From Vallitalea longa (lineage in GTDB: Bacteria > Bacillota > Clostridia > Lachnospirales > Vallitaleaceae), in NCBI RefSeq assembly GCF_027923465.1, contig NZ_BRLB01000001.1, positions 620,001 through 684,000 of the forward strand: a stretch of DNA of 64,000 bases. The letters run 5' to 3'. The position numbers and the translations under genes are program-made. The notes beneath the pieces are model-generated. The model was not told the DNA's origin and did not search any database. It was given only the letters and a program-made list of their open reading frames with translations. Below, piece by piece: positions 9,669-19,472 of this stretch (position 1 is its first letter; each line of letters begins with the position of its first letter).

Positions 9669-10354
9669 ATACACTCCACCATTTTGTACCCTACTTTCGG
9701 TACAGTCTTGATTAACTGACTATATTTTCCCAAATGCTTTCGAATACGTTGGATATGAATATCAACAGTTCTTGTTCCTCCATAATAATCCATATCCCAG
9801 ACCCGATCCAATATCATTTCTCTTGTAAAAGTCGTCCTTACGTTTTTCATTAAGAATATCAGTAAATCATACTCCCTCGCTTTGAGATTAATCTGTTCAT
9901 CATCTATATAAACAACTCTTTCTAATGTATTAACTTTTATACCTTCAATTGTTAGTATATTATCGTCATCTTTTTCTATATTATTATGTTTCTTATTGAT
10001 TCTTCTTTCTAGTGATCTTACTCGTGCCAGTAATTCCTGTATTTCAAAAGGTTTTGTAATATAATCATCTGCACCTAGTTCCAGTCCAAGTACTTTATCG
10101 AATAGAGTACTCTTGGCTGTAAGCATTATGATACCCATACCGTTAGTATCTTCAATATTTTTACAAACATCATATCCATTATATTTGGGCATCATGATAT
10201 CTAACACTAGTATGTCAGGACGCTTTTCTTTAACTAATTCTAGAACTTCTTTACCATCATATGCTTTATATACATGATAATTCTCACGTTCCAGAGCATA
10301 TGATATTGCATCTGTTATATGCTTTTCATCATCAGCTACTACAATTTTTGTCAT
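9665..10354 (-). CDS. OmpR/PhoB-family response regulator
   Basis: 229 residues. The receiver domain has the acidic pocket DDE at 8-10, the phosphorylation site Asp52 in ILVLDIMMPKYNGYDV, and the conserved Thr and Lys in MLTAKS and DDYITKPF. The C-terminal winged helix (residues about 130-225) carries YYGGTRTVDIHIQRIRKHLG and KTVPKVGYKM. It precedes and overlaps its kinase by four bases. Confidence 0.95.
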   Translation of the reverse strand: MTKIVVADDEKHITDAISYALERENYHVYKAYDGKEVLELVKEKRPDILVLDIMMPKYNGYDVCKNIEDTNGMGIIMLTAKSTLFDKVLGLELGADDYITKPFEIQELLARVRSLERRINKKHNNIEKDDDNILTIEGIKVNTLERVVYIDDEQINLKAREYDLLIFLMKNVRTTFTREMILDRVWDMDYYGGTRTVDIHIQRIRKHLGKYSQLIKTVPKVGYKMVECI

Positions 10355-10396
10355 TCTCCCACCTGCTTATATTATATTTACCTATAATTGAAATGC

Positions 10397-10436
10397 TTTG
10401 CAGAATAAGAATATAATTCTGTTCTTATTCTGCAAA
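10397..10436. terminator. Strong hairpin between two operons
   Basis: A perfect 15-bp stem (TTTGCAGAATAAGAA/TTCTTATTCTGCAAA) with a 10-base loop. A T-rich stretch follows on the plus strand; on the minus strand the U-run is poor. It lies between the minus-strand lipoprotein gene and the response regulator promoter, so it probably ends the lipoprotein transcript, though an operator role cannot be excluded. Confidence 0.6.
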
Positions 10437-10473
10437 ACCAGTTTTTTATTTTATACTATAATTATCATTATTT

Positions 10474-11709
10474 TTAATCATTTAAAATTACTATTTTACT
10501 ATTCCTAGAACGAGCACCATTAAATATTATTTTATTAGAATCGTCGTTAAAAAAACAACCATAATACCCGCCTGATACAGTTATTTTCTTATCTGTATTA
10601 AAATCATATATTATCTTCTCCCTTTTTTCACTAGGAGCTACCTCATATATTAACTTAGTTTCATCTGGTGATAAATAAAAATTCTGTACAAAATCAGCAG
10701 GTGTTGTACCTATTAATTTTATATTATTACCCTCATTATCTATTTTCCATAATTCATCTTCGAATATCAAAACTTTTGCTACCTTACCAATTATTAATTC
10801 TGTAGAATCCTCATACTCTTCTTCTATATTGCCTTCCCTAAAAGTATTGTTTTCCATGTTATAAGTATAAGTATAACACTCTAAGTCAGAACTACACCAA
10901 TTAGCATTAAAAGACCTTAATTGTACTTCTTCTCCTTTTATATATATATATTCTATTTGATTATTCTTCTTTTCGTATTCGTATCTTTCCTTATCCATTT
11001 TTAAACACCTATCAAGCTCATTCTCAGAATAGCCTTGTTCTTTCATGGCTTTTACAGCCCCTTTTTTATATTCTTCAAATGTTGAAACCCAAGATTTCAA
11101 ATTATTTGTTAAATCTACAGGTAATTTTATTTCACTTTTACTCTTGCTCACTAAATCGTATCTGAATAATTGAAGTCCCTTTGTATAGTACAATTGATTG
11201 TTACCAACATATTGATGATCACCTACATTTTCATCTACCTTGACTAACTTATCATTTTTCAAATCATAAATAAATATTTCATTAAGATCAAAGCATGCTC
11301 TGTTTCCCATTCTATATAAAACAAAATCCTCTATGGGTTGTTTATATTGATAATAACACTTTCCCGCTACTTTTTCATTAGAACTTTCAATAAATTTTTC
11401 TGGATTCCTATTATCTGTCAAATCCTTAACTGTATTATCTCTAATATCATAAATAGCTATATTTTCATAACCATCCTTATCAGATTTCCCTAATATTCTA
11501 TTATCATCTAACCATTGATAACCATGAAAATCCTCTACATCAATGATTTTCTTAATTGACAGAACATCGTTTATTTCCTTTTGTTGATTATCAAGTGTTT
11601 TGATATTATTTCCCGTTTTGGCCTCTACCATTTTGCTTGAACATGCTGTGAAGGTGCACATTAGCATAGCTACGATTAAAATACTTGATACTATTTTTCT
11701 ATAATTCAT
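10474..11709 (-). CDS. Secreted lipoprotein, beta-propeller-like
   Basis: About 411 residues. A signal peptide ends in a lipobox (MLMCTFTACSS), so it should be lipid-anchored outside the membrane. The mature part has repeated short strands ending in acidic turns (NIAIYDIRDNTVKDLTDN; IFIYDLKNDKLVKVDEN; LWKIDNEGNNIKLIG; IIYDFNTDKKITVSG), the look of a TolB- or WD-like propeller, but I recognise no named family. The start at 11709 aligns with the start of the paralogue downstream. It is the second of two tandem copies in map order, with about 80 bases between them. Confidence 0.75.
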   Translation of the reverse strand: MNYRKIVSSILIVAMLMCTFTACSSKMVEAKTGNNIKTLDNQQKEINDVLSIKKIIDVEDFHGYQWLDDNRILGKSDKDGYENIAIYDIRDNTVKDLTDNRNPEKFIESSNEKVAGKCYYQYKQPIEDFVLYRMGNRACFDLNEIFIYDLKNDKLVKVDENVGDHQYVGNNQLYYTKGLQLFRYDLVSKSKSEIKLPVDLTNNLKSWVSTFEEYKKGAVKAMKEQGYSENELDRCLKMDKERYEYEKKNNQIEYIYIKGEEVQLRSFNANWCSSDLECYTYTYNMENNTFREGNIEEEYEDSTELIIGKVAKVLIFEDELWKIDNEGNNIKLIGTTPADFVQNFYLSPDETKLIYEVAPSEKREKIIYDFNTDKKITVSGGYYGCFFNDDSNKIIFNGARSRNSKIVILND

Positions 11710-11788
11710 TATCATTTTCTCCTTAATTTTTGATTAAGACAATAGCATAATTATCTCAATAAATATCATTACTTACTTTTATTATCTA

Positions 11789-13021
11789 TTAATCATTTAA
11801 AATCACTATTTTACTATTTTTATAAGGAACATTACCATTGAATATTATTCTATCTGAATCATTATTGAAATAACAACTATCATAATCACCTGATACTGTT
11901 ATTTTCTTATCTGTATCAAAATCATATATTTTTTTCAATGTTTTTTCATTAGGATATTCCTCATAGAATACTTCATAGATCAACTTAGTTTTATCTGGCG
12001 ACAAATAAAAATTCCTTACAAAATCTATAGGCGCTGTATCAATTAATTTTATATTATTACCATTGTTATCTATTTTCCATAATTCATTTTCCTGGAATAA
12101 TTCTTTTGCTACTTTACCAATTAATAATTCTCCAGAACGTTTTCCTTTATGCTCATGTTTTATTTTTCCTTCTCTAAAAGTATTGTTTTTCATGTTATAA
12201 GTATAGTACTTATCATTAAAAGAATCACATTGTATTTCTTCTCCTTCTATATCTATACCAACTATTTTGTTATTCAATTTTTTATATTCGTAATATTCCT
12301 TATCCTGTTCTATGAACTTATCTATAACACTTTGAGACAAAGTTTTATCATTTTTCATCTCCTCTAAATCTTTTTTTTCATATTCTTCAAAGGTTGAAAC
12401 AAAAGATTTTAAATTACTTGTGAGATCTACAGGTAATTTTATTTCAGTTTTACTGTTGCTCACTAAATCATATCTGAACAATTGAAAGCCTTTTGTGTAA
12501 TACAATTTATTGTTACCTGCATATTTAGAAGCACCTACATTCTCATCTACCTTCACTAACTTATCATTTTTCAAATCATAACTTAATATCTTATAAGGTT
12601 CACTGCCTCCAGTTTTTACACTAAACAAAACAAAATCTTTTATGAGTTCTTTATATTGATAATGACACTTTGCCTCACTTTTTTCTTTAATTGTGTCAAT
12701 ATATTTTTCTGTTCCCTTGTAATTGGTTAATTCTTCAACTGTATTTTTTGTAACATTATAAATAGCTATGTTTCTATAGTCATCGTTTTTATAAGAAACC
12801 CCTAATATTCTATTATTATCTAACCATTTATAACCTTTAAAATCTTCTACTTGAATAGTTTTTTTAATTGCCAGTACATCGTTCTTATTCTTTTCCTGAC
12901 TATCCAGGGTTTTGATATTCTCTCCTTCTTTTGCCTGTGCTTTTACACCTGAATAACCTGTAAAAGTACATATTAACATAGCTGCGATTAAAATACTCAT
13001 AACTCTTCTTCCATGATTCAT
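11789..13021 (-). CDS. Secreted paralogue of the adjacent lipoprotein, lipobox lost
   Basis: 410 residues, clearly homologous over its whole length to the neighbouring lipoprotein, including the propeller-like strand repeats. It differs at the export signal: CTFTGYSGVKAQA replaces CTFTACSS. The lipid-accepting cysteine is missing and an AxA-like site for ordinary signal peptidase has appeared. This copy is therefore probably released rather than anchored. A very good ribosome site (GAGGAGGAAACAATA) precedes ATG 13021. It is the promoter-proximal gene of the pair. Confidence 0.75.
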   Translation of the reverse strand: MNHGRRVMSILIAAMLICTFTGYSGVKAQAKEGENIKTLDSQEKNKNDVLAIKKTIQVEDFKGYKWLDNNRILGVSYKNDDYRNIAIYNVTKNTVEELTNYKGTEKYIDTIKEKSEAKCHYQYKELIKDFVLFSVKTGGSEPYKILSYDLKNDKLVKVDENVGASKYAGNNKLYYTKGFQLFRYDLVSNSKTEIKLPVDLTSNLKSFVSTFEEYEKKDLEEMKNDKTLSQSVIDKFIEQDKEYYEYKKLNNKIVGIDIEGEEIQCDSFNDKYYTYNMKNNTFREGKIKHEHKGKRSGELLIGKVAKELFQENELWKIDNNGNNIKLIDTAPIDFVRNFYLSPDKTKLIYEVFYEEYPNEKTLKKIYDFDTDKKITVSGDYDSCYFNNDSDRIIFNGNVPYKNSKIVILND

Positions 13022-13171
13022 TATTGTTTCCTCCTCATAATTAAAATAAATTGTTAACTTGTATTAACTAAGTTCTATTATAGAAGGAACAATTTTCAGA
13101 AGTATATTTAAAATGTTTCCGAATTGTAAACTATTTTAATTACATACAATTAGGAAAAACTTATTCAACGC

Positions 13172-13206
13172 AAAAAACTGTACTTCGCTAAACAAACGAA
13201 ATACAG
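13172..13206 (-). terminator. Terminator of the VanZ-RDD gene
   Basis: On the minus strand a stem (CTGTATTTCG/CGAAGTACAG, one G-U pair) is followed by TTTTTT, directly downstream of the VanZ-RDD stop codon. Confidence 0.8.
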
Positions 13207-13233
13207 CTTGATGATTACATATACTATAATTCT

Positions 13234-14319
13234 TTAATTTGATTTACTAGATTTATAATCAATAATATTCTTGGTTTTGCTTATCTTCTCATAGAAAAAC
13301 GGTTCTTTTTTGATTATGGAAGCCAGTACGCTTATAAAAACCAAAGTATCAATAGTAAAGACTAGACCAAATATAATAAACTGTGAAACAAAATATTGTT
13401 CGCTAATATTAATGAACAATTTATTCAATAATCCTAAACCATAATATAAAATGCCATATCTTATAAGTAATTCCTTAAATGTTATTCTATATCCTTTTCC
13501 TCGAACTCTTATAGATGTCAATAGCTTACCAATAGTTTTACCATTAGTTAAATACTCTATGACAATAAAGTAAATAAATACACTTGATACATATTGAATA
13601 AAATCATTGGTATCAATAAATATCACTATAATAGCCCAATCTATTGATAATGCTAAAAATCTCCTGATGAAGCCTACATTCATATTGTCCAGATCTACAT
13701 TTCTGTCTAGCCTATTGTAACTAGGAAGAAAAAACGTCACAATAGGAGCTGCTACAAAACCTACAAAACACCCTATAGTGTTTAATATTAGATCGTCTAC
13801 ATCAAACAGTCTATACGGTGCATTATAGATTCCGTACAAACCTGTTATCTGTGTCAATTCAAAAAACAACGAAACCAAAAAACCTATTAATATGGTTTTC
13901 TTGAAACTCTTTCTGAAATAATACCTCAAATAAATTCCTAAAGGAGTCAATAACAATACATTGAATATAGCTTGTAAAAAAGCAGCCTCCCTAAAAAGAT
14001 ATAAATAAGTAGAAGGTTTAGATATAATTACATTAGTCTCGTTTATTATATCTCTTATAAAACTGAATGGGATAATCTGATACATCTGTTTACCCGCAGG
14101 ATATAGACCCAACACATCTCTAGTATCAGGCAGAGGTAATATGACCAAATAATAAGCGGTTATGCAATAAAGTAAAAACGAATATGTAACCAATACCCTT
14201 ATCTTATTTACATAGTGATACTTTGTATACTGATATATCAAAAATGGAATTGTCAATAAAAAAGCGACCACTGGAAAAGTTAGCAGTGCTATGCGAATAG
14301 GAAATAAATGTGATTCCAT
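13234..14319 (-). CDS. VanZ-like / RDD fusion membrane protein
   Basis: A 361-residue polytopic membrane protein. The N-terminal half is VanZ-like, with the family's FELTQITGLYG and RLFDVDDLILNTIGCFVGF segments. The C-terminal half is an RDD domain, with FIRRFLALSIDWAII and GKTIGKLLTSIRVRG. This fusion is common in Bacillota; the VanZ part is linked in one family member to low-level teicoplanin resistance, but the usual role is not known. The ribosome site is AAAGGAATC before ATG 14319. A terminator follows at 13172-13206. Confidence 0.88.
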   Translation of the reverse strand: MESHLFPIRIALLTFPVVAFLLTIPFLIYQYTKYHYVNKIRVLVTYSFLLYCITAYYLVILPLPDTRDVLGLYPAGKQMYQIIPFSFIRDIINETNVIISKPSTYLYLFREAAFLQAIFNVLLLTPLGIYLRYYFRKSFKKTILIGFLVSLFFELTQITGLYGIYNAPYRLFDVDDLILNTIGCFVGFVAAPIVTFFLPSYNRLDRNVDLDNMNVGFIRRFLALSIDWAIIVIFIDTNDFIQYVSSVFIYFIVIEYLTNGKTIGKLLTSIRVRGKGYRITFKELLIRYGILYYGLGLLNKLFINISEQYFVSQFIIFGLVFTIDTLVFISVLASIIKKEPFFYEKISKTKNIIDYKSSKSN

Positions 14320-14438
14320 ATATAATGATTCCTTTCTTATAATGTCTAATTGATGTATATATAATGTTATTTTTAACTAATAATTTTATATTATACTGCA
14401 TGTATTTCTAAGTATCAATTCATCCAATATTTATAAAA

Positions 14439-14915
14439 CTATAAAGACATATTCCAAAGTGATGGAAATGTTAGAGATATTATTGTTATCAATACAGCTG
14501 ATATAATAGCTCCTAAAATTATGCATAACATTGATTTCTTGAAATCCAAATTCAAAAATGCAGCAACTGCACTACCAGTCCATACACCTGTAGTAGGCAA
14601 TGGTATTCCCACAAAAATAATTAGGGCCAATTCTTTCCGTTTTTCTATTTTCTTAGAGTTCTTTGCTATTTTCTTATCTATAATATTATTGATATGAACA
14701 AAAAATTTATATTTTTTCATCCAACTAAATATTTTATTAAAGAATAATAGAATGAAAGGTGCTGGTAATAAACTCCCGATTAAACTCACAAAAAACACAG
14801 TAAACACATCAATATCATATGATAGAATACCCAGCAAAATAGCTCCTTTTTGCTCTACTATCGGAAGCATTGAAGAAATAAAAACTTGTAATAATTTATC
14901 CATCATTAACTCCAT
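14439..14915 (-). CDS. Putative small multidrug export protein (COG2426)
   Basis: 158 residues, hydrophobic with about five membrane segments. FVGIPLPTTGVWTGSAVAAFL and the start LPIVEQKGAILLGI are typical of COG2426/PF06695. Transport has not been shown for most members, so the family name should be taken lightly. The start is ATG 14915 with GGAGG ten bases upstream; a second ATG lies four codons in. Confidence 0.85.
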   Translation of the reverse strand: MELMMDKLLQVFISSMLPIVEQKGAILLGILSYDIDVFTVFFVSLIGSLLPAPFILLFFNKIFSWMKKYKFFVHINNIIDKKIAKNSKKIEKRKELALIIFVGIPLPTTGVWTGSAVAAFLNLDFKKSMLCIILGAIISAVLITIISLTFPSLWNMSL

Positions 14916-15023
14916 TCATCATTATTTACCTCCATATATTACCACATCAATTATAGTTCTGCAATGTAATGTGGGTAGTAAAGATTTTATATGCATAAGT
15001 CACATTTTTTTACTGGCTTAAGA

Positions 15024-15155
15024 GTTGTAAATGTAGAAAAAACCATATATAGTAATAATAACGACTTTTACACTTGTTGCCATACCTTAAAAATAGATAG
15101 AAGCAACAAACGTAACGAGAGTGTATTATCACTATATATGGTTTCAATATACAAC
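15024..15155. repeat. Long imperfect fold-back element
   Basis: A 132-base imperfect palindrome made of matched blocks in mirror order: GTTGTA/TACAAC at the ends, a perfect 14-bp AAACCATATATAGT/ACTATATATGGTTT, ATAATA/TATTAT, and TTGTTGC/GCAACAA next to the loop. The blocks are separated by short unpaired stretches. It lies between the small exporter and glpK with no gene inside. It could be a structured RNA, a miniature mobile element or a terminator region. Confidence 0.7.
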
Positions 15156-15272
15156 CGTTGTCTGTTCTGAACTTAATACTTTGTCGACAGCCTGAAGCTA
15201 ATTCATTAATATTAGCTTATTTTTTGATATCTTTGGTAAAATCAGCATTGATATAATCTTTCTAACGATTAT

Positions 15273-16817
<1,545 letters not shown>

Positions 16818-16823
16818 CTATCT

Positions 16824-17690
16824 TCAAAATATCCCCATAATGATAAATGCACATATGAATATTGATGCTGCTGGTGGGTCTATATGTGAATCACAATTAC
16901 TATTAAAATTAAGCGCTACAATCTCAAATATTATTGCCGCCAATACTGCAAAAAGAGCACCTATATATATACTACCAGACATGAAAGCCGCCAAACCCGC
17001 TATTGAAGTAACATGGTGTGTAGCTGGAACAGGATATCCCATTTGAGTAAATATCAAAGAAGCCGCACTAACGCAAAAACCTAAAACAGCTATTCCTGTG
17101 ATAATTGATATATATGAAACCACTATACCCAATCCTAGAGCCATTATGATGTCATAAGTTATGGTTTTTGAAGTTGGTAATATATGTCTTTCTACCTCTG
17201 AAGTTGCTGCGATTTCAGCTGTAACTCTACTTGGGTTTCTTATGCCTAATAAGCCTGTTCTTCCGAAAACCAATCTTGCGATTATTCCCGATGTAACTAC
17301 AGTCATTGCAACTGTATCAGTTGGAAGAGTAATTATCGTTGCATACAGATAGTTGACTAGATGCCCTAATACCCCGAAGATACCTCCAACAATCAATATA
17401 CTTTTATCTTGAAATTTATTCAATGGAATTGTAGTATCCATTCCACTTTCCAACAGTTTCTTTTTGTTAGCTGCAAATGCTGCTGCAGCAACACCTCCTG
17501 CAAAAGCAACATGTGGTCCTAAAAAAGCTCCAAAAGTAATATCGTTAAGAATTGTTGGTGGACCTCCAGCACATACCACTCCTACTCCAATAAGTCCCAC
17601 AAAACCTGTAAATATAAAAGCTGGTAATGCACCAATGAGCGCACCAAAAACTCCACCACCAAAAGATATTAAAATTAATTCTAAGCTCAA
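16824..17690 (-). CDS. Unknown polytopic membrane protein in the glycerol operon
   Basis: About 288 residues with roughly eight hydrophobic segments, many of them glycine- and alanine-rich (GGGVFGALIGALPAFIFTG, FAGGVAAAAFAANKK, SIYIGALFAVLAAIIFE). It has no NPA motifs, so it is not an aquaporin-type GlpF. It sits exactly where glpF is expected, between glpP and glpK. A role in glycerol uptake is therefore reasonable but only inferred from position. The start is TTG 17690, seven bases after AGGAGG; the longer frame begins inside that ribosome site. Confidence 0.7.
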   Translation of the reverse strand: MSLELILISFGGGVFGALIGALPAFIFTGFVGLIGVGVVCAGGPPTILNDITFGAFLGPHVAFAGGVAAAAFAANKKKLLESGMDTTIPLNKFQDKSILIVGGIFGVLGHLVNYLYATIITLPTDTVAMTVVTSGIIARLVFGRTGLLGIRNPSRVTAEIAATSEVERHILPTSKTITYDIIMALGLGIVVSYISIITGIAVLGFCVSAASLIFTQMGYPVPATHHVTSIAGLAAFMSGSIYIGALFAVLAAIIFEIVALNFNSNCDSHIDPPAASIFICAFIIMGIF

Positions 17691-17808
17691 AAAACTTCCT
17701 CCTTCCAATAATCGTTTTACTAGATTTTTATTACTGAAACCTATACCATATCTTGCCCTCCCATATAGTTTTTTGTTTTTTTATGTAAATTATTGTCTTA
17801 TGAGTAGG

Positions 17809-18387
17809 TTACATGTGCCAAATCTTTTCTCCACTTGCAGAAATCCCCTGAGCACCCGCTTTAAGACATTCAATTACATCTTCTTTATTCCTGATAAGTC
17901 CTCCAGCTATTAAAGGTATGTTTGTTCTATTATGTATCTCAGTAATAATTTTGGGTATTGCTCCAGGTAGAATTTCTATTGTATCGGGTTTTGTTATATT
18001 CACACTGTTGATCCCTGTTTCTAGTGACATAGAATCAAAAATAAAAAGTCTTTGTATCGCCCATAGATTCAGATTTTTAGCTTTTTTAATGAGACAGCTT
18101 TTTGTTGTAATAATTCCATCAGGTTTTATTTCTTTACTAATGTAATCTAGTGCTATTGAATCTTTAGCAAAACCTTGCAATAAATCAAAATGTATATATA
18201 TGTCCATGTTGTTGTTCTTGACTTTCTGTACTATTTCTTTTAGATTAAAAATATTACCCGTCAATAAGAAAATGACTTTGCAAGGTGATTGGATAGCCGC
18301 ATCAAGTTTATCCAAATTGTTAACTGCTGCAATAATAGGGTTAACTTCCATTTGATTATTAAAACTATTAACTTGATTGTAATTCAT
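17809..18387 (-). CDS. glpP: Glycerol-3-phosphate-responsive antiterminator GlpP
   Basis: 192 residues, full length. Typical segments are NPIIAAVNNLDKLDAA, VIFLLTGNIFNLKEIV, IHFDLLQGFAKD, GIITTKSCLIKKAKN, DSMSLETGINSV, EILPGAIPKII and PLIAGGLIRNKEDV. In Bacillus subtilis GlpP binds glycerol 3-phosphate and the leader RNA of glp genes to prevent termination. Here it heads the glp operon and lies behind its own terminator-bearing leader. The start is the ATG with GGAGATGTTGTA upstream; the reading frame runs on into the leader, where it has no ribosome site. Confidence 0.95.
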   Translation of the reverse strand: MNYNQVNSFNNQMEVNPIIAAVNNLDKLDAAIQSPCKVIFLLTGNIFNLKEIVQKVKNNNMDIYIHFDLLQGFAKDSIALDYISKEIKPDGIITTKSCLIKKAKNLNLWAIQRLFIFDSMSLETGINSVNITKPDTIEILPGAIPKIITEIHNRTNIPLIAGGLIRNKEDVIECLKAGAQGISASGEKIWHM

Positions 18388-18439
18388 TACAACATCTCCT
18401 ATGAATATAAAAATATACTTTTTCATAATTTTTTGGGCA

Positions 18440-18488
18440 CAAAAAAACCACACTAAGCTAACCTATTCCTAGGTCTCCTTGTGTGGTT
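18440..18488 (-). terminator. Leader terminator upstream of glpP, likely antitermination site
   Basis: The minus-strand leader carries an 8-bp stem (AACCACAC/GTGTGGTT) with an internal arm (ACCTA/TAGGT), followed by TTTTTTT. It lies between the promoter and glpP and would stop transcription before the operon. By analogy with the Bacillus glp leaders, GlpP with glycerol 3-phosphate would allow read-through. Control by GlpP of its own operon is inference. Confidence 0.75.
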
Positions 18489-18528
18489 CTCCATTATCTC
18501 CAACCCGATATTATGTTTTATATGTTAC

Positions 18529-18557
18529 ATTCTACATTAGTATTTAGTTAATGTCAA
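18529..18557 (-). promoter_or_regulatory. Promoter of the glp operon
   Basis: On the minus strand: TTGACA (18552-18557), 17-base spacer, TAGAAT (18529-18534). This is near consensus for the housekeeping sigma factor and places the transcript start about 40 bases before the leader terminator. The remaining DNA from 18558 to 18927 is AT-rich and holds no gene; a weak U-tailed hairpin is possible near 18750-18790. Confidence 0.75.
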
Positions 18558-18927
18558 TATTTTTGCTGAATATTATATTATTTTTCTAAATTAGTAATAA
18601 TCAAATTCTATTATGCATTATTCATTAAATAAATTATTATAGATAGTTTTTTTATTTATTTTTATTTTTAGCAAATAATACTTAATTAATATAATATATA
18701 CCATGATATCAAAAGGCTATATATTTTTCATGAACTTGTGACATTATATAAAAAAAAGAAACTGCTTTCCTGTAACAGCTCCTTTTAATGAATATATCAT
18801 ATTATTTATTTAAAACGCCATATGATTATTTATGCTAATTTTTTTGTTATCAACTAGCAGCCATAAATAGCTTATAATCTCTATTTAGAACAGTTGACTG
18901 TTCTCTATATTGATTTGTATCACATAA

Positions 18928-18972
18928 TAAAAATAGGGCTGTCAAATTATAATATTTATCTGACAGCCCTAT
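18928..18972 (-). terminator. Terminator of the hydG operon
   Basis: A perfect 12-bp stem (ATAGGGCTGTCA/TGACAGCCCTAT) followed on the minus strand by TTTTTATTATG. It lies right after the last gene of the operon. Confidence 0.9.
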
Positions 18973-18984
18973 CTAAGGATAACA

Positions 18985-19239
18985 TTATTCTATTTCTTTT
19001 TTAGATATAGATGTTTTTACTTGAGTATTTGGTAATTTTCCAAGTTTACCGTTAAGGCTATTTATATCATTGATTTCGCCTACTACTGTAATACTGATAA
19101 TAGAAACTCCTTCTTCTATCAATGGAAGTCCCATACGTCCTTTTACCATATCTTTATAAGAGGCAACAATATTATTAAAAATATTTTGTGTGTCTTCTGG
19201 CTTTTCTAATATAGCACTTATTACTGCAACTCTTTTCAA
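18985..19239 (-). CDS. TM1266-family iron-only hydrogenase system regulator
   Basis: 84 residues with the ferredoxin-like fold pattern of the TM1266 family (RVAVISAILEKPEDTQNIFN, KGRMGLPLIEEGVSIISITVVG, LNGKLGKLPNTQVKTSISKK). Family members sit beside [FeFe]-hydrogenase maturation genes and are assumed to be regulators, which fits its place directly after hydG and one small gene. It is a NikR-like C-terminal domain without an obvious DNA-binding part. Confidence 0.85.
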   Translation of the reverse strand: MKRVAVISAILEKPEDTQNIFNNIVASYKDMVKGRMGLPLIEEGVSIISITVVGEINDINSLNGKLGKLPNTQVKTSISKKEIE

Positions 19240-19247
19240 TTAAAATC

Positions 19248-19472
19248 TTATCCTTTCTTCACATAGTCTTTGATTTTGTCCACATCTTGTTCATTACAAT
19301 TAACTATTATACCATACTTGTCATTTATTTTAATTCTGAATCTACCGCTAATATAATTATCTGTTCCAGTAATATATGACCATCTTCTGGTGAAAACTTC
19401 ACATATAGCTAATTCTACCTGAAATTCATCATGAATATCTTTTACAATATTCTCTAATTCCTCTCTACACAT
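19248..19472 (-). CDS. Small unknown protein between hydG and the TM1266 gene
   Basis: 74 residues, soluble, family not recognised (MCREELENIVKDIHDEF..., RRWSYITGTD, YGIIVNCNEQDVDK). The start at 19472 overlaps the hydG stop by eight bases and has AAGGGGAAAGAG upstream, so it is translated with hydG. The TM1266 gene follows nine bases on. Its place suggests a part in HydG function or regulation, but nothing in the sequence proves this. Confidence 0.75.
   Translation of the reverse strand: MCREELENIVKDIHDEFQVELAICEVFTRRWSYITGTDNYISGRFRIKINDKYGIIVNCNEQDVDKIKDYVKKG

Noticed and set aside
15024-15155. Fold-back element considered as a further attC site
   Set aside because: Its ends (GTTGTA...TACAAC) are the wrong way round for RYYYAAC...GTTRRRY and it is not next to a cassette-like gene.
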